Positions 12,110-24,556 of a DNA stretch of 64,000 bases are shown here, piece by piece. The stretch is taken from the NCBI GenBank assembly GCA_028023455.1, contig JAQFVV010001068.1, positions 1 to 64,000 on the forward strand. The letters run 5' to 3'. Source of the DNA: Epiperipatus broadwayi. Its lineage: Eukaryota; Onychophora; Udeonychophora; Euonychophora; Peripatidae. Made by a program: the position numbers and the translations under genes. Under the pieces are notes generated by a model. That model was not told the origin of the DNA. It saw only the letters and a list, made by a program, of their open reading frames with translations, and made no database searches. Within the stretch, counting starts at the first letter, position 1. Each line of letters begins with the position of its first letter.

Positions 12110-12725
12110 TTTCCTATGGTCTATATTTGAAATATTTGTCAGTACTGGCTTGATGATCATTTTTATCCATGATTGGCACAATGTTCATTAATTTTGTGCT
12201 CAACTTCCTACCGAGATACATTTCAGCCAGTGATTTCCCAGATTTGGCACTAGGAATCACAAAATGATGGAGTGCAGTCAACACTGCTTCATGAATTTTA
12301 ATTTTTCCCAATTTGTTGATAGCAGGCCCAAGGGTTTGAACTGCTTTCTTGGCTAACCTGTTAGATTACGGATGGTAGAAATGTGAGGATGTGTTTTATC
12401 CCCCATTCTTGCATTGCATCTTCCAATTTTTGCACAATAAAACCTGTTCCCTTGAAAGATGAGCATTTCCAGAAAACCATGATGTGCAAAAATTTCATAA
12501 AGTTTGCTTATTGACACATCTGAACTTGTGCTATTTACTATTTGTATTCAGACTACCCTGAAAATGCATTGACGACTATTAAAAATAGATGACATTCAAA
12601 TGGACTGCAGTGATTGATGTGTACACATTGCAATGGCCTTCCTGCTTTAGGCCACAGTTCAAACTTAGTTGGAGGCACTTTATAGCACATGTTTGACAAT
12701 TTTTGCATTTTTTAATGTTTTTATC
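12110..12725 (-). pseudogene. Gyp2 integrase, broken
   Basis: Minus-strand translation begins with 'WWPSINTDIDKNIKKCKNCQ', matching the end of the HHCC zinc domain ('wWPg...di...v..C..Cq'). It proceeds through the catalytic core region, including 'IFAHHGFLEMLIFQGNRF', where functional integrases have '.FG.P..l.SDnG..F'. Here the catalytic Asp is lost. The C-terminal part (12311-12114) contains 'AKSGKSLAEMYLGRKLSTK', equivalent to the conserved 'TG.SPAELL.GR..RT.L'. Stops and frameshifts occur throughout, so no active enzyme is encoded. Confidence 0.8.
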
Positions 12726-12779
12726 AATATCAGTATTAATGCTGGGCCACCAAAAAGTAACTACAAGCTAATGCCTTTA

Positions 12780-12975
12780 CTCTCAGTTTAATCCCCAATT
12801 TTTTAAACCATTGATGCCTAATTAGGGGGTTTATAAGAGCATAAACTATGCATAGTGGCAACTCAATTTTTTTTGTATGTTCTACACATGGTATTGAACA
12901 TAACCTTTAATCTTGACTGCATTGCCATTTACATCTAGTGTCTTGAGCTCAGTTTTCTCTGATTTGGGGATCTTA
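12780..12975 (-). pseudogene. Gyp2 protease tail
   Basis: The minus-strand translation contains 'ELKTLDVNGNAVKIKGYVQ', then after a stop 'LPLCIVYALINPLIRHQWF' and 'KKLGIKL'. These match the second half of gypsy proteases ('l.tyTGe.i.v.G' then 'LPL.Vv....p.LLGrdWl'). The active-site half lies upstream in degraded sequence and was not recognised. The integrase zinc domain follows only about 60 bp later, which locates the deletion of RT and RNase H. Confidence 0.5.
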
Positions 12976-13069
12976 TTATAGTTGACCATAACCGTATACC
13001 AATAGCGGACTGATATCAAAGATACATATGGGCTAATTGCACAGCTTTAGTTGTAACATTATTTTGTCA

Positions 13070-13763
13070 TCAGTCATGGACATTTTTTTCACATTTATAT
13101 ACTGACTTAAATGCTCTCTTTTATAGGAACAATTGCTGGCTTTGTGATATTTTTACCACAACAATAATATGTAAACCCAGTTTCATTGTTGGCTGTATTT
13201 TTATTATTATCTGACTAAGCTTTGCTTACTGTTTTACAAACATCAGTTCACAATTTGCTGTTATTTTTGAACTAAGCAAATTTACATGATTGTTCAAGCA
13301 TGAGTTCATGAGCTATCTCTCATTTAATAGCTTCAGGGTAATCTAAATTGGTCATGGACAACAGTCGTTGCTGCAAATTATCATTTTACATGCCAGTAAG
13401 TAGTTGTTCTAGAAGGGCTTCATCTAGGAATGATCCATAGACACAGTTCTTTGCTAGGTTATGCAAAGCAATGTTATAATCTTTAATACTCTCATCCCAG
13501 CTATGGTTCCTGGCATGAAATTGTAGTCTGGCCATGTGCCACAAAGGTTAGGGGTTAAAATAATTTGTTAAACATTTTTTAATGTGATTGTATGCACATT
13601 CTTCCAGAATTAACAGTTCTGTGACCCTGTTGGCTATCTCAATAACTATCTCATACTTATCATCTTTAACCTTATTGATAAATAAGTATTTCTCTACATG
13701 TTGAACATACAGGAAACAACCACTTGGCTTGCTGACATCAAATTCCCCAATTGCTACTTGCAT
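13070..13763 (-). pseudogene. gag: Gyp2 Gag
   Basis: The minus-strand start at 13763 reads MQVAIGEFDVSKPSG, a good match to the usual start of K02A2.6-like Gag proteins. An open stretch of 71 residues includes a 'YVQHVEKYLFINKVKDDKYE' block, typical of the family. After frame breaks, 'RNHSWDESIKDYNIALHNLA' and 'FLDEALLEQLLTGM' continue the capsid domain. A degraded knuckle-like 'YYCCGKNITKPAIVPIK' near 13140 has lost the CCHC spacing. The ATG is preceded by about 100 bp of leader from the 5' LTR edge. Confidence 0.75.
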
Positions 13764-13866
13764 TCTTTCAATTTTTATCCAATTTAACCATTATTAACTT
13801 AATGGTCTGAATTAAGAACGACTGTGCCAATTTCTATGTCTATCTGTTAGAGAATGCATTATCACA

Positions 13867-14053
13867 TGTGCAAATAATAACTAACAGTTAATATTAAGTA
13901 AGTTTAATTATATGATCCCTAAATGTTTAACTATTTATATATACAATTATTACATTAAATGGCCTGAAGGCATAACAAATAATAATAAAGATTGGTATGA
14001 CCTTTAAAGAGTCCTAACTGACTCTTGTCACATTCAGAGGCCAATTCCCCACA
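13867..14053 (-). repeat. Gyp2 5' LTR
   Basis: Upstream LTR of the minus-strand element. It matches 11089-11271 over its full length with scattered substitutions. The right edge ends cccaca, and the left edge begins tgtgcaaata. The sequence inside the left edge (13846-13866) should hold the primer site but no clear tRNA match was seen. Confidence 0.85.
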
Positions 14054-14711
14054 CTGTTCCAACTCTGATCCAAGGATGGACATATTTATGATCCACACCA
14101 GCAAACTTTAAACATAATTAAAGCAAATCATTCTAATTTATAACAGAATAAAATATATTACTATTACCAGCTTTATAACTGAATAAGATGATCTTTATGG
14201 CAGTATACTGACTTAATATAATATTCACTTTAATTAATAATGACTTAAAAATATAATATGTAAACATCTAATTACAATCATCTTTACTCATCTTCAATAT
14301 TTATTATATTTGTACCTTTATCAATCATTGGGTTAATTCATTTATAATTTCTATCTTAATATTACTGTTACTTGTCACTAAGAAAATAATTACAATAAGC
14401 TTCTAATTACTTATTAAATATTTAAGAATAACAAATTAATTAATTTATTGTCATATAAAAATGTATCCCTTGTCAGATAATAAATATTAAATTCAATATA
14501 ATTATACTCTTATTTATCCTGTGTTTGGACTTTTGAACTATTTTGTAACTGCTGCTAATGAATTATGCAATATAATGAATACATTTATGAATTGTATCTT
14601 ATCCAAGTATTGTTAACCAATAAATTTGCATTGTAAAATTAAATGATAACCAAACAATTTTATTTATTTTAAATTAAGTCAAAATTTATTAACAAATGGT
14701 TATAAATTAAA

Positions 14712-14714
<3 letters not shown>

Positions 14715-14765
<51 letters not shown>
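14715..14765. repeat. AT dinucleotide microsatellite
   Basis: Uninterrupted alternating AT for about 51 bp, the longest pure AT run noticed in the window. Nothing is inserted beside it, unlike several other AT tracts here. Confidence 0.98.
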
Positions 14766-14768
<3 letters not shown>

Positions 14769-15227
14769 AATAAATATTTAAAATATGTACATATGGTCTA
14801 ATTATGCTTTATGCAGTAAGTTTTTAATTGACATTAATTCTTTTAAATTAAATAAGTGATTGTACATCAAACTTCACCTATAAAATGCTAAGACTACAAT
14901 GTATATTTACATAACACAAATATGTGGTAATACATAGGCACTTTCCAAAATATAAGAGAGTCAAGGATATTCTTAATCTTCACATAAAAAAAAGTTAATG
15001 AAAATAAAAATATATTAAAGATGAATTTACCTATTCATCCATGTTGTTCTAAGAGAATAAAATTAAAGTAAATACTTGAGATTAATTTATAATCAAAGAT
15101 TAAGGAGATAAATATTTTTAAATTAAAATAATAATTATTAAGTTATGAAATTTAAATTTGAACTTAGAAAAACGTAACACTTTTATACTTTAAGCATGTA
15201 AATTAAATCTCCCTACTTAACCTATAC

Positions 15228-15334
<107 letters not shown>

Positions 15335-17333
15335 CAACAATAGTAAATATAATAATAATAACAGATATTAGCAAATAATCTGATCAAGTATCCTCAGAAA
15401 TGACATTTCCAAAAAACCCATACTTCTAATATCTATTTCTTAAATCTCAATCTGGCAATGTTTTGTTATTCCAGAAAAATAGAAATATCATGAAAAGCTA
15501 TTCAGTTCAAAGTACATTTTATTGATTCTGATATTTTTGGAATATCAAATTATTTTTTCATTTAGCGGGTATTTGATCTATGACATTATGAGTGTACAAA
15601 TAGTAGTTTAAACCCATGATGATACAATGTAAATATCCTTTCTTTTAACAAGTATTTGATTCATAAAACATTACAAGTGAACAGACACTAGTTTCATCTA
15701 TTACAATGTGATGAAAATTAAGCCAATTTATGTCTTACGTATAAATAATCCATCAATCTCTTAAAATTATACCAGCAGGTGAACATAATCCCTGTGTACA
15801 TTTTATTCTGTTAGCATTTAGACTTTATCATTGAAAAGAAAGTGATATCCTTTTTGACAGCAAGTAATATTCTGATGGTTTTTAAATGCTATGAGTTAAT
15901 TTTTGTTCTTTCAATAAATTGTCACCTCTCACAAATTCCCAACAATCCTGGCCAGTTAATGAACAAATATTATTGCATTCACTCCATCATTCTATCCATT
16001 TAATAATCATATACTTTTAAAAACAAATAAAAAAAATTACATGAAGAAACTTAAATTCACTTCTATTGAAGCCAAGATACAAGAAAATAATTTTAAATGG
16101 TTTAGTCCTATTTACAAATTTTTTAATTGATATCAGAGACACTATAGCAATGTTCCACATTAACACTTTGGTCAATTTCAGACAGCATCCCATAAATATA
16201 AATCTTATTAGATAATAACAGTGACAAGTAATACTAAAATTATACTTACTACATATAACATACAATATACATTTTAAAATACAAATAGTATACTTTCAGT
16301 TTAATGTAAATTAAGCAATTTAGACTACATTGTTTCATACTACAATAAAAATATATCTTTTACACATATTTTTCAACACAATATTATACAAATAAAATAA
16401 CAAAAGGTATTATTTGTAATCTAAAAGGCAGTAATAAAAATACATATAATAAAGAAAGAATAATAATTTCATCAATATTATAAACTTTATTATTTTCACA
16501 TTAATTTTTAAAATGAATAAAGTCAGTACATAATTTTTACAAATTACAATTAATAATAAACATTTCTTTTTTAGTATTATTGTTGTCATAGCAACATATT
16601 CCAATATTTCCCAGGTTATAGTATTGACCATTAAAAATCAAACAGGAAGAAGGAAAAAAAGTTTTTATTACTGACATTTCACTACATATTGAAATGTATT
16701 TCAAATTCAGAAGGTGAAATATATGCACACATATGTGTCTTATCATGGATGTCTCAAGAGTAGACGGATCCTTTTTTTTTCATATGTCACAGCATCTTCC
16801 AGGAGGTGAACCTGCAACAACTGTCTGCAACCAACTGCTTGCTTGTAAGGTGGCTGTGCTGATCTCTCAGCTAACAATGCTTGATGTAGTAGACAGATCT
16901 GAATGCTGATTTCTTCATTTCTTATTATTTTAGATGAAATAAGATTTTAGAAATATACATGGAATGAAAAATATATTTTTAAATTTATGACTATGTTAAT
17001 ATTTTTTTCTCTCATTTCCTCTCCATTTTTTAACTTGACTGCCATCAGTAATTAAATTAATACAAAGCCTGAAAATTATTGACTTTTCCTATCATCAACT
17101 ATCTCTTTGTTCTAACTATGAAAATGAGAATGTGTTTATGAAACCATACTTTTAGTCTTTAATTATATATGCAACCATTTTGATCTCCAATATTTTTTTT
17201 TCCTTTCTGAGTTTACCAACTTTTTATTCTTCAATTTTTTATTCATTTTTAATATTTAGAACAGAAATATTTGTTTGCAAGTGGCTGTCTTGACAACTGT
17301 TTGAAATTGTTGATTGATATTGACGTTGGAATT

Positions 17334-17341
17334 GTCTAAGT
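17334..17341. repeat. left 8-bp target site duplication of hAT-1
   Basis: GTCTAAGT immediately before the CAG terminus. The identical 8-mer follows the other terminus at 20037-20044. Eight-base duplications are the hallmark of hAT insertion. Confidence 0.95.
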
Positions 17342-20036
17342 CAGTAATGGTGAACCTATGGCACACATTCCAGAGATGGCATATTCAAATTTTTTACTGG
17401 CATGTGAATTATTTATATATCATAATTTTCTTCAATATTTTTTTTGTTGCTAAAATCTGTACTAATAAAAATTTACTGTAAACTAAAGTTAAAATAAATA
17501 AATATATTATATTAGAATTCAATTTACACTTCGACTCTAATTAGAAGCAACTGATATTTTAAGTCAAATAAGGTTGTACCGGTATATTGTGATATCATTC
17601 TATAAACCTGTCAAATGACTCTAGTAAAACTAGAAAGTAAACTCAGTAAAATATTTTATAACTCTTTGAAGTAAATTTTTTCAAATCTAAAATAAAAGTA
17701 ATCAAATGGTTTTCTATCCTAATCTTTTTTCACCTAAATATGTTGACACCATTCATTTTTTTAATATAATCAAAATCGCGAACAAAGGAACTAAATGTGT
17801 AATGTCATCAAATGACTTTTTTTTTGCTTGAAGTTTTGCTGCAAAAGTGAGATGTAAGGATAATAATATATTTTAACATATAATAAATCTTTGATTTATA
17901 AAATTATTAAAGCTCATTTAAATTTACTTTTAAATAAATTTGTTACCATTATATTAATATGACTAGTGAAAGTAAAAAACAAAAATTATCAAGCAGTAGA
18001 AAATTTCAAAATCGGTGGACTGTTGAGTATGGAATGATTAACAAAGGCACCAGGACAGTATGGGTTTCATTTTCTGGAACAATTGTATTGAAAACATCAT
18101 CAGTAAAATGGCATTATGGACCAATCATAAATCACTCTGTGAAAAAAATAAAGATAAACAAAAATAATATATTGCCCAAGCATTTAAAAATATAAATATT
18201 CAATCAACATCTATAATAAAATTTATCGAAAATCATTCAAATATAACTGCTGCTAGTTTTTTTATTTCAAATATTATTGCCAAACATGGGAAACCTTTTA
18301 ATGATGGAAAATATATGAAAAAAGTTTGGATGAAATGTGCACTAGTTCTTTTTTGAAGATTTTGAAAATAAAGCAACAATTATTCAGAGCATAAAAGATT
18401 TATCATTGGCTAGAAGTACAATTAAAAGAAGAATCCTGCAAATGGCTAACAACATAACTTACTAACAGAAAAGAGAGATAAAATCTTCTAGTTTAATTTC
18501 TTTCTGCCTTGATAAAACTACAGACATAAATGGATCAGCCCGTTTGGCTATTTTTATTTGCTATTGTGTTGGGAGTAATATCAAAAAAGAATTGATCAGT
18601 TTAACCTCATTAGTAACAACAACAAAAGGAATAGATATTTGCAACACAGATGTTTCCAAAATTATATCAGTAACTACAGATGGGGCTTATGACTGGAAAA
18701 TAGTTTTCTCAGTTTATTTGCCAACCATATTGGACATTCAATTTTGGGTTTTCATTGCAATATATATCAGTAGGTTTTATGCATGAAGGCCATGTTCAGA
18801 CTAAGTTGATCAATTTTATATCTACACATTGAGTGAGGTAAATTCAGTATACTATGGTTTACTTATGTACACCAATGTCCGAAGGTTAAGTTGAGAAAAA
18901 GTTCTTCAAAGATTCGTTGGGTGTTTAGAAGAAATTAGACTGTTTTAGATATTGAAAAAATCATCAAAAAATATAATGAATTAATGGCTGTTGAATGTGC
19001 TTTCGAAATTAATGTTGTTTTTTTTTACTGATATGTATTGGCATCTAAATGAATTAAATGTAAAACTGCAAGGTTATAATAAGACAATTGTTGTCATGTT
19101 TGATTTGATCAAAGCATTTGAAATTGAATTACAAATTTTCAACCGTAATGTTATTTCTTACACCTTCAAATATTTTCCAAATTCAAAAAAGTTCTTGACT
19201 GATTTATAATCTCATAAGTAAAATATTCCATCAATAATTGATGATTTTTTTTTAAGATTTGCACATTTCAGACAATTTTGAGAAATATCAAAATGTATTT
19301 TATACCCAGACATAATATCAATGAATAGTTTCAAGTTAGAAATTTTTGAATGGCTTAATTTGAAAGATATGAAAATGCAATCAGTCGATTTTTAATCCAG
19401 TTCTATATGGAAACAGAAATTTGTTGACTTGAGGAAAGAGTTAGAAACAATGGGAAATGATCGATTGTTGGATATATGTAAAAAAAATGCTGAAGAGGAA
19501 CTATTGACTGCCTGAAATGCTATTCTTGAAACATTTAATTGTTTAAAAAAATTAGCACCGCTATATTACCATTTTTTCTCTCTACATATGAATCATTGTT
19601 TTCAGAAATGAATTTAATTAAAGACAATTCGAGAAATATAATCTAGTTCAGCATGTACATTATTAAAAGTGATAAAATATGAACCAGATATAAGATATTT
19701 GACATCCAACGTACAACAGTAAAAATCTCATTAAATAATAGTATTTATGTTGATTTTATATGTTTATTTCCAAAATGTTATTTTAATTGCTATTAATTTT
19801 TTACTATTACATTTTATTCAACTTGTGTTCTAAATGAATATCGTTCTCTTGTATTTAGCTTATTTAGAAATTTTATAAAATTATTATTGTTATTACTATT
19901 ATTTTGTTTTATAAATTTTTAAAAAACTGCAATAATTAAGTTGTTTATATTTTGATTTAATTAATAATTGTATGGCACATCAATCATTCAATAAATATTT
20001 TTTGGAAATTTTTGGCATGCACATGTGCTACCACTG
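17342..20036 (+). mobile_element. hAT-1: full-length, inactive hAT transposon
   Basis: The 2695-bp element runs from CAGTAATGG at 17342 to CTACCACTG at 20036 (inverse CAGTGGTAG), short imperfect hAT-type ends. It is flanked by perfect GTCTAAGT duplications. It sits inside a dispersed repeat whose empty version is present on the minus strand at 60941-61021, where GTCTAAGT occurs once at 60961-60968. Inside lies a plus-strand BED/hAT transposase relic. Both ends and the target duplication survive, so the element was inserted whole and later mutated. The 5' UTR of about 600 bp and the 3' tail of about 300 bp contain nothing else recognised. Confidence 0.95.
17959..19720 (+). pseudogene. hAT-1 transposase (ZBED5/SCAND3-like), broken
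   Basis: The ATG at 17959 starts MTSESKKQKLSSSRK. The BED finger follows around residues 30-55, but the two zinc Cys positions read W and F ('TVWVSF'), while the paired His residues remain (WHY...NH). After several stops the catalytic region reappears: FCLDKTTD with the first Asp (about 18508), then the open stretch 18544-18786 with the family-typical 'KGIDICNTDV' and VTTDGA, the second Asp. Later 18991-19209 reads 'ELNVKLQGYN' and 'IKAFE', and the C-terminal 'ACTLLKVIKYEPDIRYL' lies near 19650-19700. All major hAT parts are present in order. At least six frame breaks make it non-functional. The relatives are the hAT group that also gave rise to ZBED5-like host genes. Confidence 0.9.
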
Positions 20037-20044
20037 GTCTAAGT
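20037..20044. repeat. right 8-bp target site duplication of hAT-1
   Basis: GTCTAAGT directly after the CTACCACTG terminus, identical to 17334-17341. Confidence 0.95.
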
Positions 20045-20106
20045 CATTGACTGGTTTTTAATGATTACTTACAAACCCATTTAGCCTTGAACATTATTAC
20101 ACTTAT

Positions 20107-20540
20107 TATTTAAATTAATACACTGTACAGGCTTACATATACCTGCACATATATAATGTAATATTTAAGGGATTCAAACTCAGACTTTCACATGACCCTC
20201 AACTCTCCATGCCATCTCATATTACTGACCCACTGGATCATACACATGTTGAAAAGATAAATAATCACCAATATATGTATTTCATGCTAAACCAGTAACC
20301 ATCAGTTAGTCTAGCTTACAATCAGTGCTCAGCTTTATATTAAAATAGCCAATCTTCATACTTTAATGGACAGACTTCAAACTAGCCCAACCCACAACTC
20401 TTCAGCCATCCATTTCATTGAAAATCTGATGATGAAATGTTCAACATGTGTATGATCAAGTGAGTCAGCAATATAAGATGGCATGGAGAGTTGAGGGTCA
20501 TGTGAAGGTCTGAGTTCGAATCCCTTATATATTATTTATT
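20107..20540. repeat. SINE-like composite with ~85-bp inverted arms
   Basis: The left arm (about 20167-20255) and right arm (about 20440-20527) are inverted copies that include gggattcaaactcagac at left and gtctgagttcgaatccc at right. GAGTTCGAATCC is a good RNA polymerase III B box. The loop (20312-20440) shares the module aatcagtgctcagcttta...gaaaatctgatgatg with 42967-43090. The left part corresponds to 43208-43430 in reverse. It looks like two tRNA-derived units in opposite orientation with a piece of a third unit between them. Confidence 0.75.
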
Positions 20541-23500
20541 ATTTAAGTAATTTGACATTTATAATTGCTGTTTGTAATGTTATAATTGACTATTTATTAG
20601 TCTGCATTCTGAATAGTTTATATTTACCTGTTTAAAGAGGTTTATTCAAACTTTTTGTATCAATAATTTCAATCTCTGTGTTCAAGTTGCAATCTTTAGT
20701 GTCTATACAAGTATATTAGACCATTAATAAAGATGGGATTTCCACCTTTATTGTTAAAAGGAGGTTGCCTTGATAACAGTTTGAAATTGTTGATTATTGA
20801 TATTGGGATTGGCTTTTTTTGTTGACTGAATTTTTAATTATATATATATCAGCAAAACAACCAATGACTTTTCCTATTTACACTCAACATAAATTTTTAA
20901 AAATAGAAATTCACTCTATTTATTCTTCTCCAAAGTCATCTATTGTGAGCTTGAATGATCAATTGATAGCAAATGATAGTATTATCAGGGCCACTGCATT
21001 GGCAAGAGGCATCTAGTTAAATTCCAGTGCTTCTAGTTCCACAAAGTAATTTTTTTTAAAAAAAAAGAGTTCTATACACTTTTATTTAATAAAAGACAGA
21101 CAATAGAACATTCAGAAATTATAATTATTTACATCTTTACATTTTTATTTACTTATCAGCTCTGTTGGCTTTGACTGCCATAAAATAACTGATAGAAACT
21201 TTCCATATTATAAGTAATTATTAGTTTAATTAAATCAATTCTGACCAGCATGTTAATTAGTTTGTTAAAACTAATTCTTGTTACTTTTACTTTTATTTGA
21301 AATCTCTCATGCATAGCTTGTTTATGCTTATTATTAACAAAGATAGCTTCTCAAATATTTATTCAATAATAAAATATTTACATTATTTTATTATTTTATT
21401 TTTTATATGCCCCTTATTTCAATATAACAACTTATTTGTATTGTACTATACATTATTATATACCTGCTATAAAGTCAGATATCCAGAAACTAAGAATTTA
21501 TAATACATTTACTTAACGACAAAAATGTGCACAATAATATCTTTTTAAAAAATATGTTTTTGTTTTTTTTACTAATTCTGTCTTTTTTAAATATGGATCA
21601 TCATATATTTTGATAATATTATGGATCAATTACAAGTTTTTAGCTAGGTAACAAACCCCACAAAAATTAATAATTTCTTATATTAAATTGAAGTAGAGAA
21701 CATTACATCATCTATCAATGTGGCTTTGTAAATAGTTTTGCATTGTGACGTTTGTTAAATAATATTTTGTTAGACTTTTTTTTCTTTATTGGTATTTTAT
21801 TCAATACATAGATTGGAGGAAATCATGATATCCTAATTAATGCAGGAAAAAATTAGATTTTGTGATGGGAACCGAGAGGAGAAAAAGAGAAAAGAAGCCT
21901 TCAAAGTTAATAGTTTAAGTTGTTCAATTATTATAAGTTTATTTTTAAAATGCTAAAGGAGAATATATTATATATAGTATCATTTAGTACATTAAAGAAA
22001 CCCAAGATAGAAGAGCACATTGTCAAAAAGATTGAAGTTTAAATCCAATCCAAATCATTTTCCAGGTTCTAGTAGAACTTGGTAGTGTTCAACTAAGCTA
22101 TCAAGAATTGCTGAAATTAGTGTGATTAATTGCATTCTGACTGTTACAATATATTGTAATGTTTTCACATTTTGTGAGATTCTGGTAGGCCTTCTTTTAC
22201 ACACTATGAAGTGAAAGTTAATCAAGCTATGGTGTAGAAAAATATCTTGTTCCTATTTCCAATAACATAGCTATATTTCCTGATTAACTGGTCAACTAAT
22301 TAATATGAAAGAAATTGCTGATCAAGTTAGTTTTAATTTATAAGAGGGCACTATAGTCAATAGACTCCTAACTTTTTTATATTCCATAATTTTGATGCAA
22401 GTAACTAAAAGGTCAGGGTTATGATTTCCCGTAACTTTATTTTTTAGAGAATATTACACCCGAGGCTTAGTTGATAAATAAACATATTGGCCAAGGTAAA
22501 TTATATGCTCAAATCCTAATAAACTAACATTAATAAATTTAATAACTATCATTAATAATGCACAATGAATAGTTGATATGAGAAATATTTTATTCTAACA
22601 AATTAAAATATTAAAAACACAAATTACTAATAAGCTGGAAAGAATACACGCATGCTAATCCAGACATGAATCAATTAATTGAAAGCAGTTTAACAATTAC
22701 AGTTCATTTCCAAATTTCTTCTAGAAAGTTCTTAAAATGAAAGTCTCTTTTAATGAAGAAATTGATGTCTCTATCAGGATATTATAAGCTTGGTGGAGAA
22801 TGGTTTGCAAATGCTTAATTTAGTCACAATTGGGAATAGTTAATCTTAGCTTACCGGTAAGTTTAGTAAATTTCTGTAGACAGTTGATTACCATGCATAG
22901 TTTTTCATGAGGTAGAATGAGCTCATTATCATTGTTTTTAACTTGTTCTTGGTCTGTCCTAAAGGCTAGTCATGAAAGCTTTTCTGGAGTTGACATCTTC
23001 ATGATAAATGATGTCAAAAGCTTCAGTCCACTCCAGCATGATGAATTATTTCAGCATAGAGTGGTCCTGGATCTTTCATGATCCAGGATGAGCCCAAAGA
23101 AAAAACAGACAAGACCCTGATCACACTGGTATTCTTCCTTTTATACTAGAGGTCCAGTTTTCAGACTTCTGTGCATATTTTGTTTTGTCCTTTTATCAAC
23201 ATACAAGATAATAATCTTGGACATTCTTTCTTAAATTTAAGTTACAAAGTCTTTTTTAAGCATAATTCTGCCATCTTTAACTAGCTTCCAAAAAGGTTTT
23301 ACTGATTGTAATCTGCGTGTGGAATTCTCTTTCCTTTAATTTATCTGAATTAGTAATCTGCATGTCTTTTAATCTTTTCAATTTTAACTTTTATTTTTAA
23401 TTAGATAAAAAAAAAAATATGAACGAAAAATGTAACTTTCATTGTACGTTTTAAAAAAAAAAATTACACAAACTAAAAAAAAAAATTTAATTACATTTTT

Positions 23501-23550
23501 TAATAAGATCACTAAATTTACTTTTTCTTTTAGCTTTTACCAATTTATCC
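20541..23550. other. non-coding, with one dispersed-repeat copy
   Basis: No coding continuity. The open stretches at 20819-21016 and 21297-21503 are AT-biased and lack motifs. A somewhat GC-richer part at 22930-23160 contains a perfect 9-bp hairpin (tcctggatc / gatccagga, about 23067-23090) and a second inverted pair gacatc/gatgtc near 22993-23016. Their meaning is unknown. Confidence 0.4.
20755..20815 (+). repeat. dispersed repeat R, partial copy
   Basis: Contains gaggttgccttgataac, agtttgaaattgttgatta and ttgatattgggattgg. The same blocks precede the hAT-1 insertion (17281-17333) and occur on the minus strand at 60961-61021. This copy diverges before the hAT target octamer. Confidence 0.7.
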
Positions 23551-23935
23551 CAAATTCAAAACTAAACCAGACTAGCCAATAAAAATAATTCCTAAAACAC
23601 AACCATTGATTTCACTGCTACAAGCAGACTTTGTAAATGCAAATGATTAAAACATATCAACAAATATATACTAAATATTAAATCACAGTTCACAATTTCA
23701 TCCCACACAACCTTAATATTAAAAAAATTTTAAATCTAAAACAACCATATTATGAAGCAATTAACTTATTTAAGAGGGTGTGGGATGTAATTAGAAATTA
23801 TGGATAATATTTGGTTATATTTGTTGGTATGTTTTATACCTTTGCACTTGGGGAAATTTGCTTGTAGTAGTGAAACCAATGGTTGTGTTTTAGAGTTTAT
23901 TTTCTTTAACTAATCTGTTTTAGTTTTGAATTTGA
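23551..23935. mobile_element. fold-back element with ~165-bp inverted arms
   Basis: Left arm 23551-23715 starts caaattcaaaactaaa and ends cccacacaacctta. Right arm 23771-23935 starts taagagggtgtggga and ends ttagttttgaatttgag. The arms match in reverse over nearly their entire length with scattered changes, leaving a spacer of about 55 bp. The interior is non-coding. A transcript would form one long hairpin. Clear terminal signature and target duplication are not visible. Confidence 0.85.
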
Positions 23936-24556
23936 GGTAATTTTAATTATTTTACTGATTAGTTTAGCTTTAGGCTTTTAATGTTTATCAATCTCATTCT
24001 TATATTTCAAATATATGGTTGAAAATATTATGAAAAGATGTCAATGCCTTCTAAAATGTATTAGTTCTGTTTTTTCTCATTTAAAATGTAAGAAAAAGAT
24101 TGACCATAATATCTAAAAGAAATAGCAGTAACATCATGGAGCATAAATAACAAGATATGAACAGTTCAAAATGATGATTATTATTTGTCTACCAAATAAT
24201 ACAAATAGATAAACATTTGCCATTTTACAAGCTAATATAAAATGAAAAGAAATAATCCCCAAATGTAAAGAATCTGATGTCGTAATCAAGTGTTAATAAT
24301 CATAATATAATGAAATGTAAAATAGAAAGTTTAGGTGAAAGCTAAAAATCAGATTGCTTAAATATATTCTCTTTCAAAGCCGCTAATCTGAATTTCATAG
24401 AATTTAAAGTTAAATAAAATGTAATAATGTCTAACCTAATAATGATTAAGAATCATTTAAGTATTTATTGAAAAGTGGCTGTTGTGAAATAATGTTAGAT
24501 ATTCTAATGGAAAGTAAATCTGAAAGCACATTAATTTATCCTGTGTACAAAACTAA
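23936..24556. other. non-coding, nothing recognised
   Basis: AT-rich, stop-dense in all frames, no repeat structure noticed. Confidence 0.5.

Larger units (their letters stand above)
11089..14053 (-). mobile_element. Gyp2: LTR retrotransposon lacking RT and RNase H
   Basis: Two direct repeats of 183 and 187 bp bound the element. On the minus strand they start TGTGGGG or TGGG and end TTTGCACA, as LTRs should. Between them the minus strand reads Gag (13763 to about 13070), protease tail (about 12975-12780) and integrase (about 12725-12110). RT and RNase H, expected between protease and integrase, are missing. The Gag start ('IGEFD.SK...' context) and integrase sequence resemble the K02A2.6/Mag/CsRn1-like gypsy group common in invertebrates. 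Flanks are tgcta on the left and ctgtt on the right, so a 5-bp target duplication is not confirmed. Confidence 0.8.
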
